From the NCBI GenBank assembly GCA_017406485.1, contig JAFQYK010000126.1:1-41622 (forward strand): a stretch of 41,622 nt of DNA, read 5' to 3'. Below are positions 22,567 to 29,437 of the stretch, in pieces (the first letter of the stretch is position 1; each line of letters opens with the position of its first letter). The position numbers and the translations under genes are program-made. This DNA is from Clostridia bacterium. GTDB taxonomy: Bacteria; Bacillota; Clostridia; UBA1381. The notes below the pieces were generated by a model. That model was not told the DNA's origin. It saw only the letters and a list, made by a program, of their open reading frames with translations, and ran no database searches.

Positions 22567-23817
22567 TTATTCTCCAGATGTAGGTGCGTATCTCGTTGAA
22601 ACGCTCTCAACTCTTACCATCCATTCCTCGGTAAGTCTCTTTGCAAGATGGTGACACTTCCAACCCTGTGTAGCTCTCTGATTGAGCGGGTCAGCCGTAC
22701 CGCCGCTGCCAAGCTGTTTGATGATGGTTTCAATGTCCTTCGGGTCAGATACGCCGAACGCGTCAGCACCCATTATAATCGTAGCGTATACAGGTGCGCC
22801 GCCTACTGTACCCTCGCCGGGATAAATAATATCGCCGCCGACAACATCACTGTCAACATCGTTTGCGTCCGAAATAGTGATGTACGCATAGCCGCTGTCA
22901 CCTGCCGTTACAGACGAGATTGTATAAACGTGACCTTTAACCGCAATCTTTCTCGCGGGAGACGCGCCGTTAATCGCTGTAGCCTGCGCTGAGGTAATTT
23001 CCTCCTCGATATAGATTTTCTTTCCCGATACCGAGATTACCGTAAGCTCGTCATATCCGGCGCGGTCATCGGTCACGCCGAACGCGTCGCCTCTGAACAT
23101 AATAGCGTCGGGGCTTTCAACAAACCTTACTCCTGCCCATTCGCCGATTTCGCCCTTGTAGAGCTTCTTTGTATCCTGATACTCGTGCGGACGCTTCCAG
23201 TTGTCATCCTGTGTCATCAGGTCATAGGCAACATCAGGGTGAATAACGCCGACAAAACCGCCGTTTTTCTTCTTCGCTCTATTGCCCTTGAGTGTTCTTA
23301 CAGCCTTTGCGATTTCCTCAGTGGTGAATATATCTGTCGAGGTAAGCGCTGCTCTTGCCGCCTTGCCACCTGCATACTGTACGTTTGTACCCGCTGCAAG
23401 CACTTTCTTTGTGAGATATTCAAACGTTTCTGCTGCATTGTTACCAAGAAGCTCATTTATTCTCAGTACTTCCGGTGTTGGGTCGGGTGTAAAGAAGTCA
23501 AATTCATCTGTTGTAGCAACATACTGACCGTACTGCTGCGGATAACCGAGCACACGCGTCACGTTAAGCGCAACGCCCTTAGGAGTTACACCCTCTGTAA
23601 GCGGTGTGGTTGCCTTCGGCAGAGGTAACATCTTATCCCACGCTACTACCTTGCCCTTGCCCTTCTCTATCTTCGCTCTCTGTCCGAACTGCGAATAGAT
23701 GAGGTCCTCCTTCATTGTCTCCAGCACGTGGCGGTTTAAGACCGGTGTGTATAGCGGCTGTACGCCCGCGCTGGTAGTTTTGTTCATGTTATAATTCTGC
23801 TCAAAACCTAATGCCAT
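22567..23817 (-). CDS. Major capsid protein, N4-gp56 family
   Basis: A 416-aa HK97-fold capsid protein of the N4-gp56 family. Recognisable stretches are the N-terminal MNKTTSAGVQPLYTPVLNRH, DLIYSQFGQRAKIEKGKGK, the GVIHPDVAYDL middle, and the C-terminal DPLNQRATQGWKCHHLAKRL. The region around 245-345 is beta-rich (a possible insertion domain). The ATG at 23817 has AAAGGATGAAAGAATT; an upstream in-frame start lacks a site. The gene is framed by two hairpins (23843-23870 and 22532-22558), which fits separate control of the most abundant virion protein. Confidence 0.92.
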   Translation of the reverse strand: MALGFEQNYNMNKTTSAGVQPLYTPVLNRHVLETMKEDLIYSQFGQRAKIEKGKGKVVAWDKMLPLPKATTPLTEGVTPKGVALNVTRVLGYPQQYGQYVATTDEFDFFTPDPTPEVLRINELLGNNAAETFEYLTKKVLAAGTNVQYAGGKAARAALTSTDIFTTEEIAKAVRTLKGNRAKKKNGGFVGVIHPDVAYDLMTQDDNWKRPHEYQDTKKLYKGEIGEWAGVRFVESPDAIMFRGDAFGVTDDRAGYDELTVISVSGKKIYIEEEITSAQATAINGASPARKIAVKGHVYTISSVTAGDSGYAYITISDANDVDSDVVGGDIIYPGEGTVGGAPVYATIIMGADAFGVSDPKDIETIIKQLGSGGTADPLNQRATQGWKCHHLAKRLTEEWMVRVESVSTRYAPTSGE

Positions 23818-23842
23818 AATTCTTTCATCCTTTCCATACAAA

Positions 23843-23870
23843 AACGGACAGGACGAAAATCCTATCCGTT
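23843..23870 (-). terminator. Terminator-like hairpin between scaffold and capsid genes
   Basis: On the - strand an 11-bp stem (23860-23870 with 23843-23853, one G-U pair) with a 6-nt loop is followed by a short T run. It overlaps the scaffold stop codon and ends 25 bp before the capsid ATG. As a terminator inside the operon it may need antitermination, or may instead be a processing site. Confidence 0.7.
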
Positions 23871-24744
23871 ATCTGTTCATAATCCTTTCGACATACGCAC
23901 CAAATTCGTCATCGGGAAGCCTTGACGGATCATAGTCGCTTCTGCCGGAAACGCCCGACTGCATACCGACCTGCTTGATAGGCTGACGCTTCGGCTTCTG
24001 CGGTTTCGGCTGATTTGCTATCATATACGCCGTTTGCACGCTTGCGCCATCCATAATAGCCTTGCGGAATGTCTCATTTTGCATAGCCTGATTGAAATCA
24101 AACGCCGGCACAATCCTCTTAACGTCCGCAATGTCCCTCTGTAACTGTTCTCTCTGCGCGTTCTGTCTTTGTTCCTGCTCACTTGCCGCCCTCTGCTGTT
24201 CTCTCCATCGTCTCGCGTCCTCCGCGTCTTGTATCTGACGGTTATACTCGTCAGTCTCCACGCCGCGCCTGTCCGCGTTCTGATTGGTGAGGTCTGCAAG
24301 CAACGCGTTTACCGCCGCCGTATCATCGGCAGCGTCGCCGTAGAAGTTACGCGCCTGCAACTTTACTTTGTCGTACAGGTCAAGGCTTTCACGGTTCTTT
24401 TTAAGCCGTTCGCCAATCATCCTGTCAAAGTCCTGCTGAAATTCATCGTGCGTCTTATAAACCTTGTACGGCTTGATTTCCTCCTCCGTATCTTCCGGCT
24501 CGGTGTCCTCCGTCTGTGGTTCGTCCTGCGGTTCCTCTTTGGGCACCTCCGGCACATTACCGCTCTGCACCTGTTTCAGATACTCGTTGAAATCATCATC
24601 TGACATATTTTCAATGTCACGAGGCTTAGCGACTGCCCCTGCCGATTGCTCCGCAATCTGACTTTCTGCGCTGTTATCTTCGGCTTCTGCCGCCTGAGGT
24701 TGAGTGAATACCTCTTCTTCTGCACTCATCATTGTTTCGTCCAT
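23869..24744 (-). CDS. Scaffolding protein (putative)
   Basis: A 291-aa acidic, low-complexity protein directly upstream of the capsid gene. Residues 1-110 are dominated by Glu, Asp, Gln and Pro; about 110-230 are long charged helices (coiled coil, Arg/Gln/Glu-rich); the last 60 residues are basic (PKPQKPKRQPIKQVG) and end in a helix that may bind capsid. This is the classic scaffold pattern. No protease motif is seen. The ATG at 24744 follows AAAGGAGTTTCGGA. Stop codon lies in the hairpin at 23843-23870. Confidence 0.78.
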   Translation of the reverse strand: MDETMMSAEEEVFTQPQAAEAEDNSAESQIAEQSAGAVAKPRDIENMSDDDFNEYLKQVQSGNVPEVPKEEPQDEPQTEDTEPEDTEEEIKPYKVYKTHDEFQQDFDRMIGERLKKNRESLDLYDKVKLQARNFYGDAADDTAAVNALLADLTNQNADRRGVETDEYNRQIQDAEDARRWREQQRAASEQEQRQNAQREQLQRDIADVKRIVPAFDFNQAMQNETFRKAIMDGASVQTAYMIANQPKPQKPKRQPIKQVGMQSGVSGRSDYDPSRLPDDEFGAYVERIMNR

Positions 24745-24789
24745 TCCGAAACTCCTTTCTTTCTGCACCCATTACGGGCGAATTGTCCC

Positions 24790-26193
24790 TTATAGATTAA
24801 GGGGATTTTCATATAGAAAAACCGGTGCGTCCACCGATGTTTCACGGGATTTAATCGGATTTTCCATCAGAAAATAACGCATTGCGTCATAATCGTGGTC
24901 CTCCTGTGTTGTATCTATATCCTCCGGATGTGTCGTACTGTAAACCAAATTCGGCAGTGTACGTATAAACTGCCTGCACGTATCGAACACATACATCATC
25001 GGAATACCGTTATCGTCAAATGCCAATCTGTAATGCACCTGCATCTTTCCCGATAACCTGTCATTCTTGCCCTTTGAGAAATAAACGCCCTCGCGCTCCA
25101 TCATTGTAATAACCGTTCCGTCACGTCCGCGGCTCTCGTCCCAGATTGACGGGTCTGCTACTCCTATGATGGTGTTCCCTTGCTCATATTTGTCCTCATA
25201 TTCGCGTATTGCTCTTGCAATCTTCCGCGGCTCCCACTTAACGCCGGTATTTGGCGTATCAGTACATCCGTATAGCTGTCGGTATAAATATACCTTGCCG
25301 TCCGTATCAACCGCCCACCACTGCACCGCAAACGGCCTGGAATAACCAAAATCAAAACTGCGGTATCTGCGCCAGTGTTTAGGTATCTCAAACGGTTTAA
25401 TAACGTGCGTCAGATTGCGCGTCTCATATCCATCGGGATTGTTGCGCCATTCTGTAAATACCTGTCCTTGGAATGTATCCCAATCGCCGTATAGTAACGC
25501 TTTCTTCTGCGCCTCCGGCAGCATTGCCAGGTTTGCTAAATAATTAGGGTCATTTTTTAATAAAGCCTCATTGTCAAACACGCTTGACGGTATGAATATC
25601 CGGTTACGCGTCATCTCTTTGACGCTGCCGTCCGGCAATAATACATTGGTCTTGACCTTATGCGGTGTATTTGGTGGCGCGGAAGTTATAAATCTCTCCT
25701 TGACCCAACCGTGACCGATACCGCCGGGGTTCGCCGTGGCTCTGATATACACCCTCACGCCCTCACCGTCAGCGCGGTTACGAGATATTAAATATTCGTA
25801 TTCATCGCGCGTGAAATGTGTCAGCTCGTCAAATCCTATAAACGCAAAGGATAAACCCTGATAGCGTATATATGATGTTGCGTTCGGCATTGAACCGAAA
25901 TATATTCTTGCGCCGCTCGGAAACGTCCAGCAATGCTCACTGCCGTTGTACTTCGCCTTGGGGCATACTCTCGGATATATACGCTGTGATTTCAATATCA
26001 GTTCCCTTGCTTCGGGAAACGTCTTACGAAACAAAATAGCTTTGTAATGCGGTATATGTATCTGCCTTAGTGCTTCGACAACCATTGCATCGCTCTTACC
26101 GCCTCCGGCTGCACCGCCGTATAACGCTTCATACTCGCCGCGGCTCATAAATTCCCTCTGTCTCGGCTGCGGTTTCCAGACAACATCACTCAT
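24790..26193 (-). CDS. terL: Terminase large subunit (TerL)
   Basis: A 467-aa packaging motor and nuclease. Walker A is GGAAGGGKS at 26-34; Walker B is FAFIGFDE at about 116-123. Nuclease-domain stretches include FDFGYSRPFAVQWWAVD and a downstream DPSIWD, with acidic residues in the expected order. The ATG at 26193 has GGAGGCGGAAAGCA and overlaps the TerS stop (8 bp). Length and motifs match the terminase_6-type family common in Bacillota phages. A headful mechanism would fit the circular map, but the packaging strategy cannot be read from the sequence alone. Confidence 0.95.
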   Translation of the reverse strand: MSDVVWKPQPRQREFMSRGEYEALYGGAAGGGKSDAMVVEALRQIHIPHYKAILFRKTFPEARELILKSQRIYPRVCPKAKYNGSEHCWTFPSGARIYFGSMPNATSYIRYQGLSFAFIGFDELTHFTRDEYEYLISRNRADGEGVRVYIRATANPGGIGHGWVKERFITSAPPNTPHKVKTNVLLPDGSVKEMTRNRIFIPSSVFDNEALLKNDPNYLANLAMLPEAQKKALLYGDWDTFQGQVFTEWRNNPDGYETRNLTHVIKPFEIPKHWRRYRSFDFGYSRPFAVQWWAVDTDGKVYLYRQLYGCTDTPNTGVKWEPRKIARAIREYEDKYEQGNTIIGVADPSIWDESRGRDGTVITMMEREGVYFSKGKNDRLSGKMQVHYRLAFDDNGIPMMYVFDTCRQFIRTLPNLVYSTTHPEDIDTTQEDHDYDAMRYFLMENPIKSRETSVDAPVFLYENPLNL

Positions 26194-26665
26194 TGCTTTC
26201 CGCCTCCGCTGCCGGAAGGAATACAACTCCTATTTCTTCTGTCTGCCTATCTTTGTCGGCAGTAAACAGAGTGTAATACTTGCCTAAGAGTTCCGCCGCC
26301 TTATTAGCGTCAGATACCTTTGTCGGAATTTCAACTGCTGTCGGGACTTCCTTATCCTCTATTTGCTTCTTGCCCTTTTCATCATACCAAGACTTATGTT
26401 CCTTGCAGGTGACTACAATACTCTCAAGGTTTTCACGCCTCATTGTCGCCGTAAGATACTTCAATACTTCGTCCTGTTTGGCGATAAGAGCGTCCTCTTT
26501 TTCTGCAAGCATTTTTTGTATATATTCCTGAATATAAGGTTTTTTAAGGTTTTCATTGCCGATTGAAAATGCTGTTTTTTCTGAATATCCTGCCCTAATA
26601 GCCGCTTGTGTTGCGTTTAAATCTATTAAATATTCATCACAAAATAATCTTTGTTTATCTGTCAC
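26186..26665 (-). CDS. terS: Terminase small subunit (TerS)
   Basis: A 159-aa protein of the terminase_2 type. The N-terminal helix-turn-helix is marked by TDKQRLFCDEYLIDLNATQA and AIRAGYSEKTA (about 1-32); central helices (about 40-85) would oligomerise; the C-terminus is acidic. A GTG start at 26665 was chosen because AAGGAGG lies eight bases upstream; an upstream GTG would overlap that site. It binds the packaging start site and loads TerL. Preceded by the terminator at 26689-26713. Confidence 0.92.
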   Translation of the reverse strand: MTDKQRLFCDEYLIDLNATQAAIRAGYSEKTAFSIGNENLKKPYIQEYIQKMLAEKEDALIAKQDEVLKYLTATMRRENLESIVVTCKEHKSWYDEKGKKQIEDKEVPTAVEIPTKVSDANKAAELLGKYYTLFTADKDRQTEEIGVVFLPAAEAESNE

Positions 26666-26685
26666 TCTTATCACCTCCTTGCATC

Positions 26686-26713
26686 AAAAAAGCACACCGT
26701 ATAGATGTGCTTT
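26686..26713 (-). terminator. Terminator just upstream of terS
   Basis: On the - strand, stem AAAGCACA/TGTGCTTT (26706-26713 with 26689-26696, one further pair past a mismatch) is followed by six T. It would end transcripts coming from the zincin/mini-gene cluster before they enter terS, unless antitermination occurs. Confidence 0.8.
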
Positions 26714-26715
26714 GA

Positions 26716-26808
26716 TTAACCTTTCTTCTTAATCGGCTTCTTTGGTGTCTGCTTCTTTGGTCTGCGTGTCACCGTCTTAGTGACCGTTATTGTCTGTCTT
26801 GCCGCCAT
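26716..26808 (-). CDS. Highly basic 30-aa peptide
   Basis: ATG at 26808 behind GGCGGTGATATAT and stop TAA at 26716, three bases before the terS-proximal terminator. The product has 13 Lys/Arg residues, no acidic residue, and Lys-Pro/Lys-Lys repeats at the C-terminus (RRPKKQTPKKPIKKKG), like short histone-tail or nucleic-acid-binding peptides. It overlaps the 82-aa gene by 32 bp. Short length limits certainty, but composition, ribosome site and terminator position support a real gene. Confidence 0.6.
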   Translation of the reverse strand: MAARQTITVTKTVTRRPKKQTPKKPIKKKG

Positions 26809-27025
26809 ATATATCACCGCCTATCACTTGATTTGTACTTGTATTATCTGACTGTTGGTCAATAGTTGTCGTTGTGGTCTCGGCTACCGGCGTATTCAGA
26901 TACCATAGAAAACCGCCGATTATAGCCAATATCAACCCCAATTCAACAACCGAAACAATAAACCACCGTTTACTTGTCCGCTTTATCTCTGCAAGCATCT
27001 CGCTCGCAAGTGTCATTTCGTCCAT
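26777..27025 (-). CDS. Single-pass membrane protein (82 aa)
   Basis: ATG at 27025 preceded by AGGAGGAGGAACACG. One transmembrane helix (about 22-42, FIVSVVELGLILAIIGGFLWYL) follows a charged N-terminal helix; the rest is a Thr/Ser/Asn/Gly-rich tail. No signal cleavage site. Its ribosome site lies inside the overlapping 44-aa gene. Function unknown; position just before terS is typical for small accessory proteins. A holin-like role is possible but there is already a lysis cassette elsewhere. Confidence 0.72.
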   Translation of the reverse strand: MDEMTLASEMLAEIKRTSKRWFIVSVVELGLILAIIGGFLWYLNTPVAETTTTTIDQQSDNTSTNQVIGGDIYGGKTDNNGH

Positions 27026-27104
27026 CGTGTTCCTCCTCCTCACATTTCGTGCAGTCTCCACCGCCGAACCAGTCAATGCAGATACCGCATACTTGCTCAT
27101 TCAT
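26970..27104 (-). CDS. 44-aa Cys-rich mini-protein, nested in another frame
   Basis: Translated from the ATG at 27104, which shares an ATGA with the stop codon of the zincin gene. Cys6-x2-Cys9 and Cys18-x2-Cys21 form a zinc-ribbon-like set, with two further Cys at 33 and 38. Its Glu22-25 codons (GAG GAG GAG GAA) are also the Shine-Dalgarno of the 82-aa gene, which it overlaps by 56 bp in another frame. Six Cys in 44 residues and the coupled start argue for a real gene. Nothing comparable is known to me by name. Confidence 0.65.
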   Translation of the reverse strand: MNEQVCGICIDWFGGGDCTKCEEEEHDGRNDTCERDACRDKADK

Positions 27105-27433
27105 ATGCTCTCAATCTCCGCGTTGTCTAACTGCTCCATAATCACCTTTATGCGCGGATATAACATTGCAAGCATATCGACAAGCGTTTCATCTTCCATA
27201 TACTGTGATGCTCCGGCTTCGGCGAATATCGCGTGAAACCCCTCGTGTCTTAACACCTTATGGAAGAAATCATCAATCTTGTTAAATGCCATTTTATCAT
27301 CTTTTGCACTTGTGTCTATGATTATTTCCTTGCTATATACCTCGCATATTCCGCTTGCGTCATCCAGCTTGCAGTTCTCTTTTGCCGTCTGTCTTTTTAT
27401 TTCGTATTCAGTACCTAATATATTGATTTTCAT
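27101..27433 (-). CDS. Small zincin-like metalloprotein (HEGFH)
   Basis: A 110-aa protein with HEGFH at 63-67 (HExxH) in the helix VLRHEGFHAIFAEAG and a conserved-looking DETLVDMLA (E82) as a possible third ligand. The N-terminus (1-40) is beta-rich. This matches small phage-encoded zinc-peptidase-like proteins; the substrate is unknown. Start at 27433 behind AAAAGGACGGTGACAT. It is the first gene of the late unit and is coupled (ATGA) to the 44-aa Cys-rich gene. Confidence 0.75.
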   Translation of the reverse strand: MKINILGTEYEIKRQTAKENCKLDDASGICEVYSKEIIIDTSAKDDKMAFNKIDDFFHKVLRHEGFHAIFAEAGASQYMEDETLVDMLAMLYPRIKVIMEQLDNAEIESI

Positions 27434-27576
27434 ATGTCACCGTCCTTTTTTTACTTGCTCCTCTCTTGATTTCACACTGCCCTAAATCAAACAAATAGCT
27501 TATCTATGCCGTTTGTTTACTTGACTGTAATTTGCTCAACTGTTTCCATTTAGGAAATGGTTACCGATTTGCTCAT

Positions 27577-27672
27577 CTATAGGTCGCCCAGCCATTTTAT
27601 TAAACGATAGGCTTCTAACCCTATACATATATAGCCTATGACGTGTATACCTATCTCAATATATTTCTCCAT
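27577..27672 (-). CDS. 31-aa hydrophobic peptide
   Basis: ATG at 27672 preceded by TTAGGAGGTAATT, a near-perfect ribosome site, and TAG stop at 27577. The peptide is largely hydrophobic from residue 5 to 25 (YIEIGIHVIGYICIGLEAY) with a charged C-terminal end (RLIKWLGDL), suggesting a membrane peptide. It is isolated in the structured leader region. Function unknown; a small membrane regulator or lysis modulator are possibilities. Confidence 0.55.
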   Translation of the reverse strand: MEKYIEIGIHVIGYICIGLEAYRLIKWLGDL

Positions 27673-27744
27673 AATTACCTCCTAACCCCATAAGGGGCGG
27701 CGCGGAACTGGTACGCTGTGAAGAAGCGTTTCCGCACCTAATTG

Positions 27745-27852
27745 TAATGCAGACAAGGATTTGCACCTTGTATGACAGCCACCACGCTTTATATTGGCTG
27801 TCTCACCCAACGTCATAAGTCTCGATGCGTCTACCTATTCCGCCACTGCACT
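27745..27852 (-). tRNA. tRNA-Leu-like, degenerate class II element
   Basis: On the - strand: 7-bp acceptor stem AGTGCAG/CTGCATT (27846-27852 with 27746-27752), TG, then GCGGAATAGGTAGACGC, the D-arm signature of tRNA-Leu, and AGACTTA as in Leu anticodon arms. An 8-bp long variable arm (GACAGCCA/TGGCTGTC) and a T-arm CAAGG-TGCAAAT-CCTTG follow. Deviations: the anticodon stem does not pair (two mismatches), the apparent anticodon is TAT, the T-loop starts TG instead of TT, and CCA is not encoded. It looks like a decayed tRNA or a tRNA mimic and not a normal working tRNA. Confidence 0.5.
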
Positions 27853-27950
27853 TAACAGACCGCCCGACTGTTGCGCTATATAAGCTGTCGGGAGACGTTC
27901 AATTAAACCCACCCTATCCCGCCGGTACCTGCGCCCGGCCGCCTATTACT

Positions 27951-27975
27951 GAAAGGAGGTGCAGCCTGGTGCTGC
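27951..27975 (-). ncRNA. Hairpin adjoining an anti-Shine-Dalgarno-like motif
   Basis: On the - strand a 5-bp hairpin (GCAGC/GCTGC, 27961-27975) is followed by CACCTCCTTTC, the same bases as the 3' end of 16S rRNA, which also follows a hairpin there. On the + strand the same bases read as a Shine-Dalgarno site, but no ORF longer than five codons follows. Function, if any, is inference. Confidence 0.35.
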
Positions 27976-28047
27976 CACATAGTTAATTGCGGAGAGGGGA
28001 ACTCTTTAACCTGTCCTTCCAGTATACAGTATATCATAGGGGGTATG

Positions 28048-28464
28048 TTAAATACTATTAACAAATTTAGAAACCGCACTTAATGCCCTCGGATGAAGCG
28101 TATGCACTATATGTACATAACTGTAGTGCATCTTAACAGCGATTTCCTCAAACGTATAGAACCGCAAATACCGCATAATCAGAATAGCTCTCAGCGTACT
28201 GTCGTCGACCTGTCCAATCGCCGCTTCAATTTCCTGTTTCACTGCATACAGTTCATCAATCCTCGCGTCAATCTTCTCACTGTATGCGGCATAGTTAATC
28301 AGCCTGTTCTCATATGTATTGCCGCCGGAGGATTGCACACGCTCACCATTTGCCGCCGGAACAGCTCCGGTAACGCTTTCAAACGCCTGTTTTTGTTCCT
28401 TCAAAAGCTCGTTTATTTCAACATCAATATTCCTTGCCCTGCTTAGCCATTCTTTAGTTGTCAT
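28048..28464 (-). CDS. DUF1492/ArpU-like late transcription regulator
   Basis: A 138-aa protein. Helical N-terminus (about 1-95) followed by a sigma region 4-type helix-turn-helix (about 98-135: STLRAILIMRYLRFYTFEEIAVKMHYSYVHIVHTLHPRAL). This is the layout of the DUF1492/ArpU/RinA group, which activates late promoters of Bacillota phages. It is the last gene before the structured leader and terminase, the expected place. The ATG overlaps the stop of the preceding HTH gene (ATGA). Confidence 0.85.
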   Translation of the reverse strand: MTTKEWLSRARNIDVEINELLKEQKQAFESVTGAVPAANGERVQSSGGNTYENRLINYAAYSEKIDARIDELYAVKQEIEAAIGQVDDSTLRAILIMRYLRFYTFEEIAVKMHYSYVHIVHTLHPRALSAVSKFVNSI

Positions 28465-28952
28465 CTATATGCCTCCCTCAACACCTTGCTAACTGTTGTC
28501 TGTGAAAATCCTACCGCCTCGGCTATTGACTGATGTGATACGTCTTTGTTCATAGCATATAGCCGTAGTATCTCTTGCCGTACCTCCGGCGTAACATTGC
28601 GCTGCTGTCTTATCGGTTTTGTCAATCCTTTTAATCTCAAAATGCGCCTTATTCTGTCTGTCGTCCTGCCTGTCATCTTTGACATCTCTTTGTACGTCTT
28701 ACCCTGGCGGCGCAGCAGACATATATACGCCATCTCCTGTTCCGTCAGCCTTGTACCCTTCGGCGTTTTCTCACGTTTGTAAGGCGTGTGGTTCATACCG
28801 TCTCGCACAAATTCCGGGCAAGCGGTGACGTGTATCTTGTCACCGCTTGCCAACTTGATATGCTGTATCTTCCAACCCTCGACCGGCTTCAGCCCGTCTG
28901 ACCACGCGCATCCACCGCAAGCCTTTCCGCATTGCCAACATATTGTACTCAT
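28461..28952 (-). CDS. Zinc-binding HTH DNA-binding protein
   Basis: A 163-aa protein. The ATG at 28952 follows GAGGTGAGAGA and shares ATGA with the yopX-like stop. The N-terminus has CWQC-x3-CGGC (about 5-14) plus Cys near 45, a likely zinc site. The C-terminal part holds two helix-turn-helix segments (about 75-108, LTEQEMAYICLLRRQGKTYKEM; about 125-158, VRQEILRLY...SIAEAVGFSQTTVSKVL). A regulator or transposase-like DNA-recognition role is plausible; it may act with the DUF1492 protein it is coupled to. Confidence 0.75.
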   Translation of the reverse strand: MSTICWQCGKACGGCAWSDGLKPVEGWKIQHIKLASGDKIHVTACPEFVRDGMNHTPYKREKTPKGTRLTEQEMAYICLLRRQGKTYKEMSKMTGRTTDRIRRILRLKGLTKPIRQQRNVTPEVRQEILRLYAMNKDVSHQSIAEAVGFSQTTVSKVLREAYR

Positions 28953-29425
28953 TCTCTCACCTCGTCCAATAATTCGGGATTGTCGTGTATGTTGCCGATT
29001 ACACACGCGCCATGTCCTAAAATATATCTGATAGAAGAACCATACTGATATAAATCATCGTTTGCGAACTCTACCGATAAAGCCCAAAACCCCATGTAAT
29101 CAGTTACTGTATCCATTTCAGGATTGCATTCACCAAATAAAATTTTGTAATAAATATCTGTACCAACAGGGCACGCAAATCCACCGCTTTGATACGCTTT
29201 AAAATGCAGTATATCCCCTTCAAATATCTTCTTGCCGTTCTTGTCGGTCAAGCCTGTGTATTGTCCGACTGTTTCGGGGATAACTTCGTATGTAGCTCCA
29301 TTAGCACTTGCTTCAATGATAAAATGCTCATAGCCGCCACAATTTAACTTTTCTGCTTTAACATAATATCCTTCTACCCACTCGCCATTGTCCCTGCGCT
29401 TACCGCGGAATAATATCTCTCTCAT
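28949..29425 (-). CDS. YopX family protein
   Basis: A 158-aa protein; ATG at 29425 has AAGGAGG seven bases upstream. The start MREILFRGKRRDNGEWVEG and the middle VGQYTGLTDKNGKKIFEGDIL are the signature of the YopX family (phage SPbeta and many Bacillota phages), and IGNIHDNPELL closes it. The biochemical function is not established for the family. It forms a coupled group with the HTH and DUF1492 genes. Confidence 0.93.
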   Translation of the reverse strand: MREILFRGKRRDNGEWVEGYYVKAEKLNCGGYEHFIIEASANGATYEVIPETVGQYTGLTDKNGKKIFEGDILHFKAYQSGGFACPVGTDIYYKILFGECNPEMDTVTDYMGFWALSVEFANDDLYQYGSSIRYILGHGACVIGNIHDNPELLDEVRE

Positions 29426-29437
29426 TGTCATACCTCC

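Larger units (their letters stand above)
27434..28047 (-). other. 614-bp structured leader region of the late operon
   Basis: Apart from a 31-codon ORF this stretch has no coding capacity. From the right it holds AT-rich sequence with two TATACT boxes (28022-28035), a small hairpin next to an anti-SD-like CACCTCCTTTC, several G/C-rich hairpins (for example CCCGAC/GTCGGG at 27863-27892), a tRNA-like element (27745-27852), a nested hairpin (GCGGAA...TTCCGC around 27700-27736) and, near 27464-27490, an inverted repeat TTGATTT/AAATCAA. A late promoter activated by the upstream DUF1492 protein is expected here but no full consensus was found. Confidence 0.6.

Noticed and set aside
27853..27945. 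A second tRNA (initiator-Met-like GCGGGATAG start) beside the tRNA-Leu-like element
   Set aside because: Only a 5-bp stem and a few start bases fit; no T-arm or anticodon arm can be drawn.
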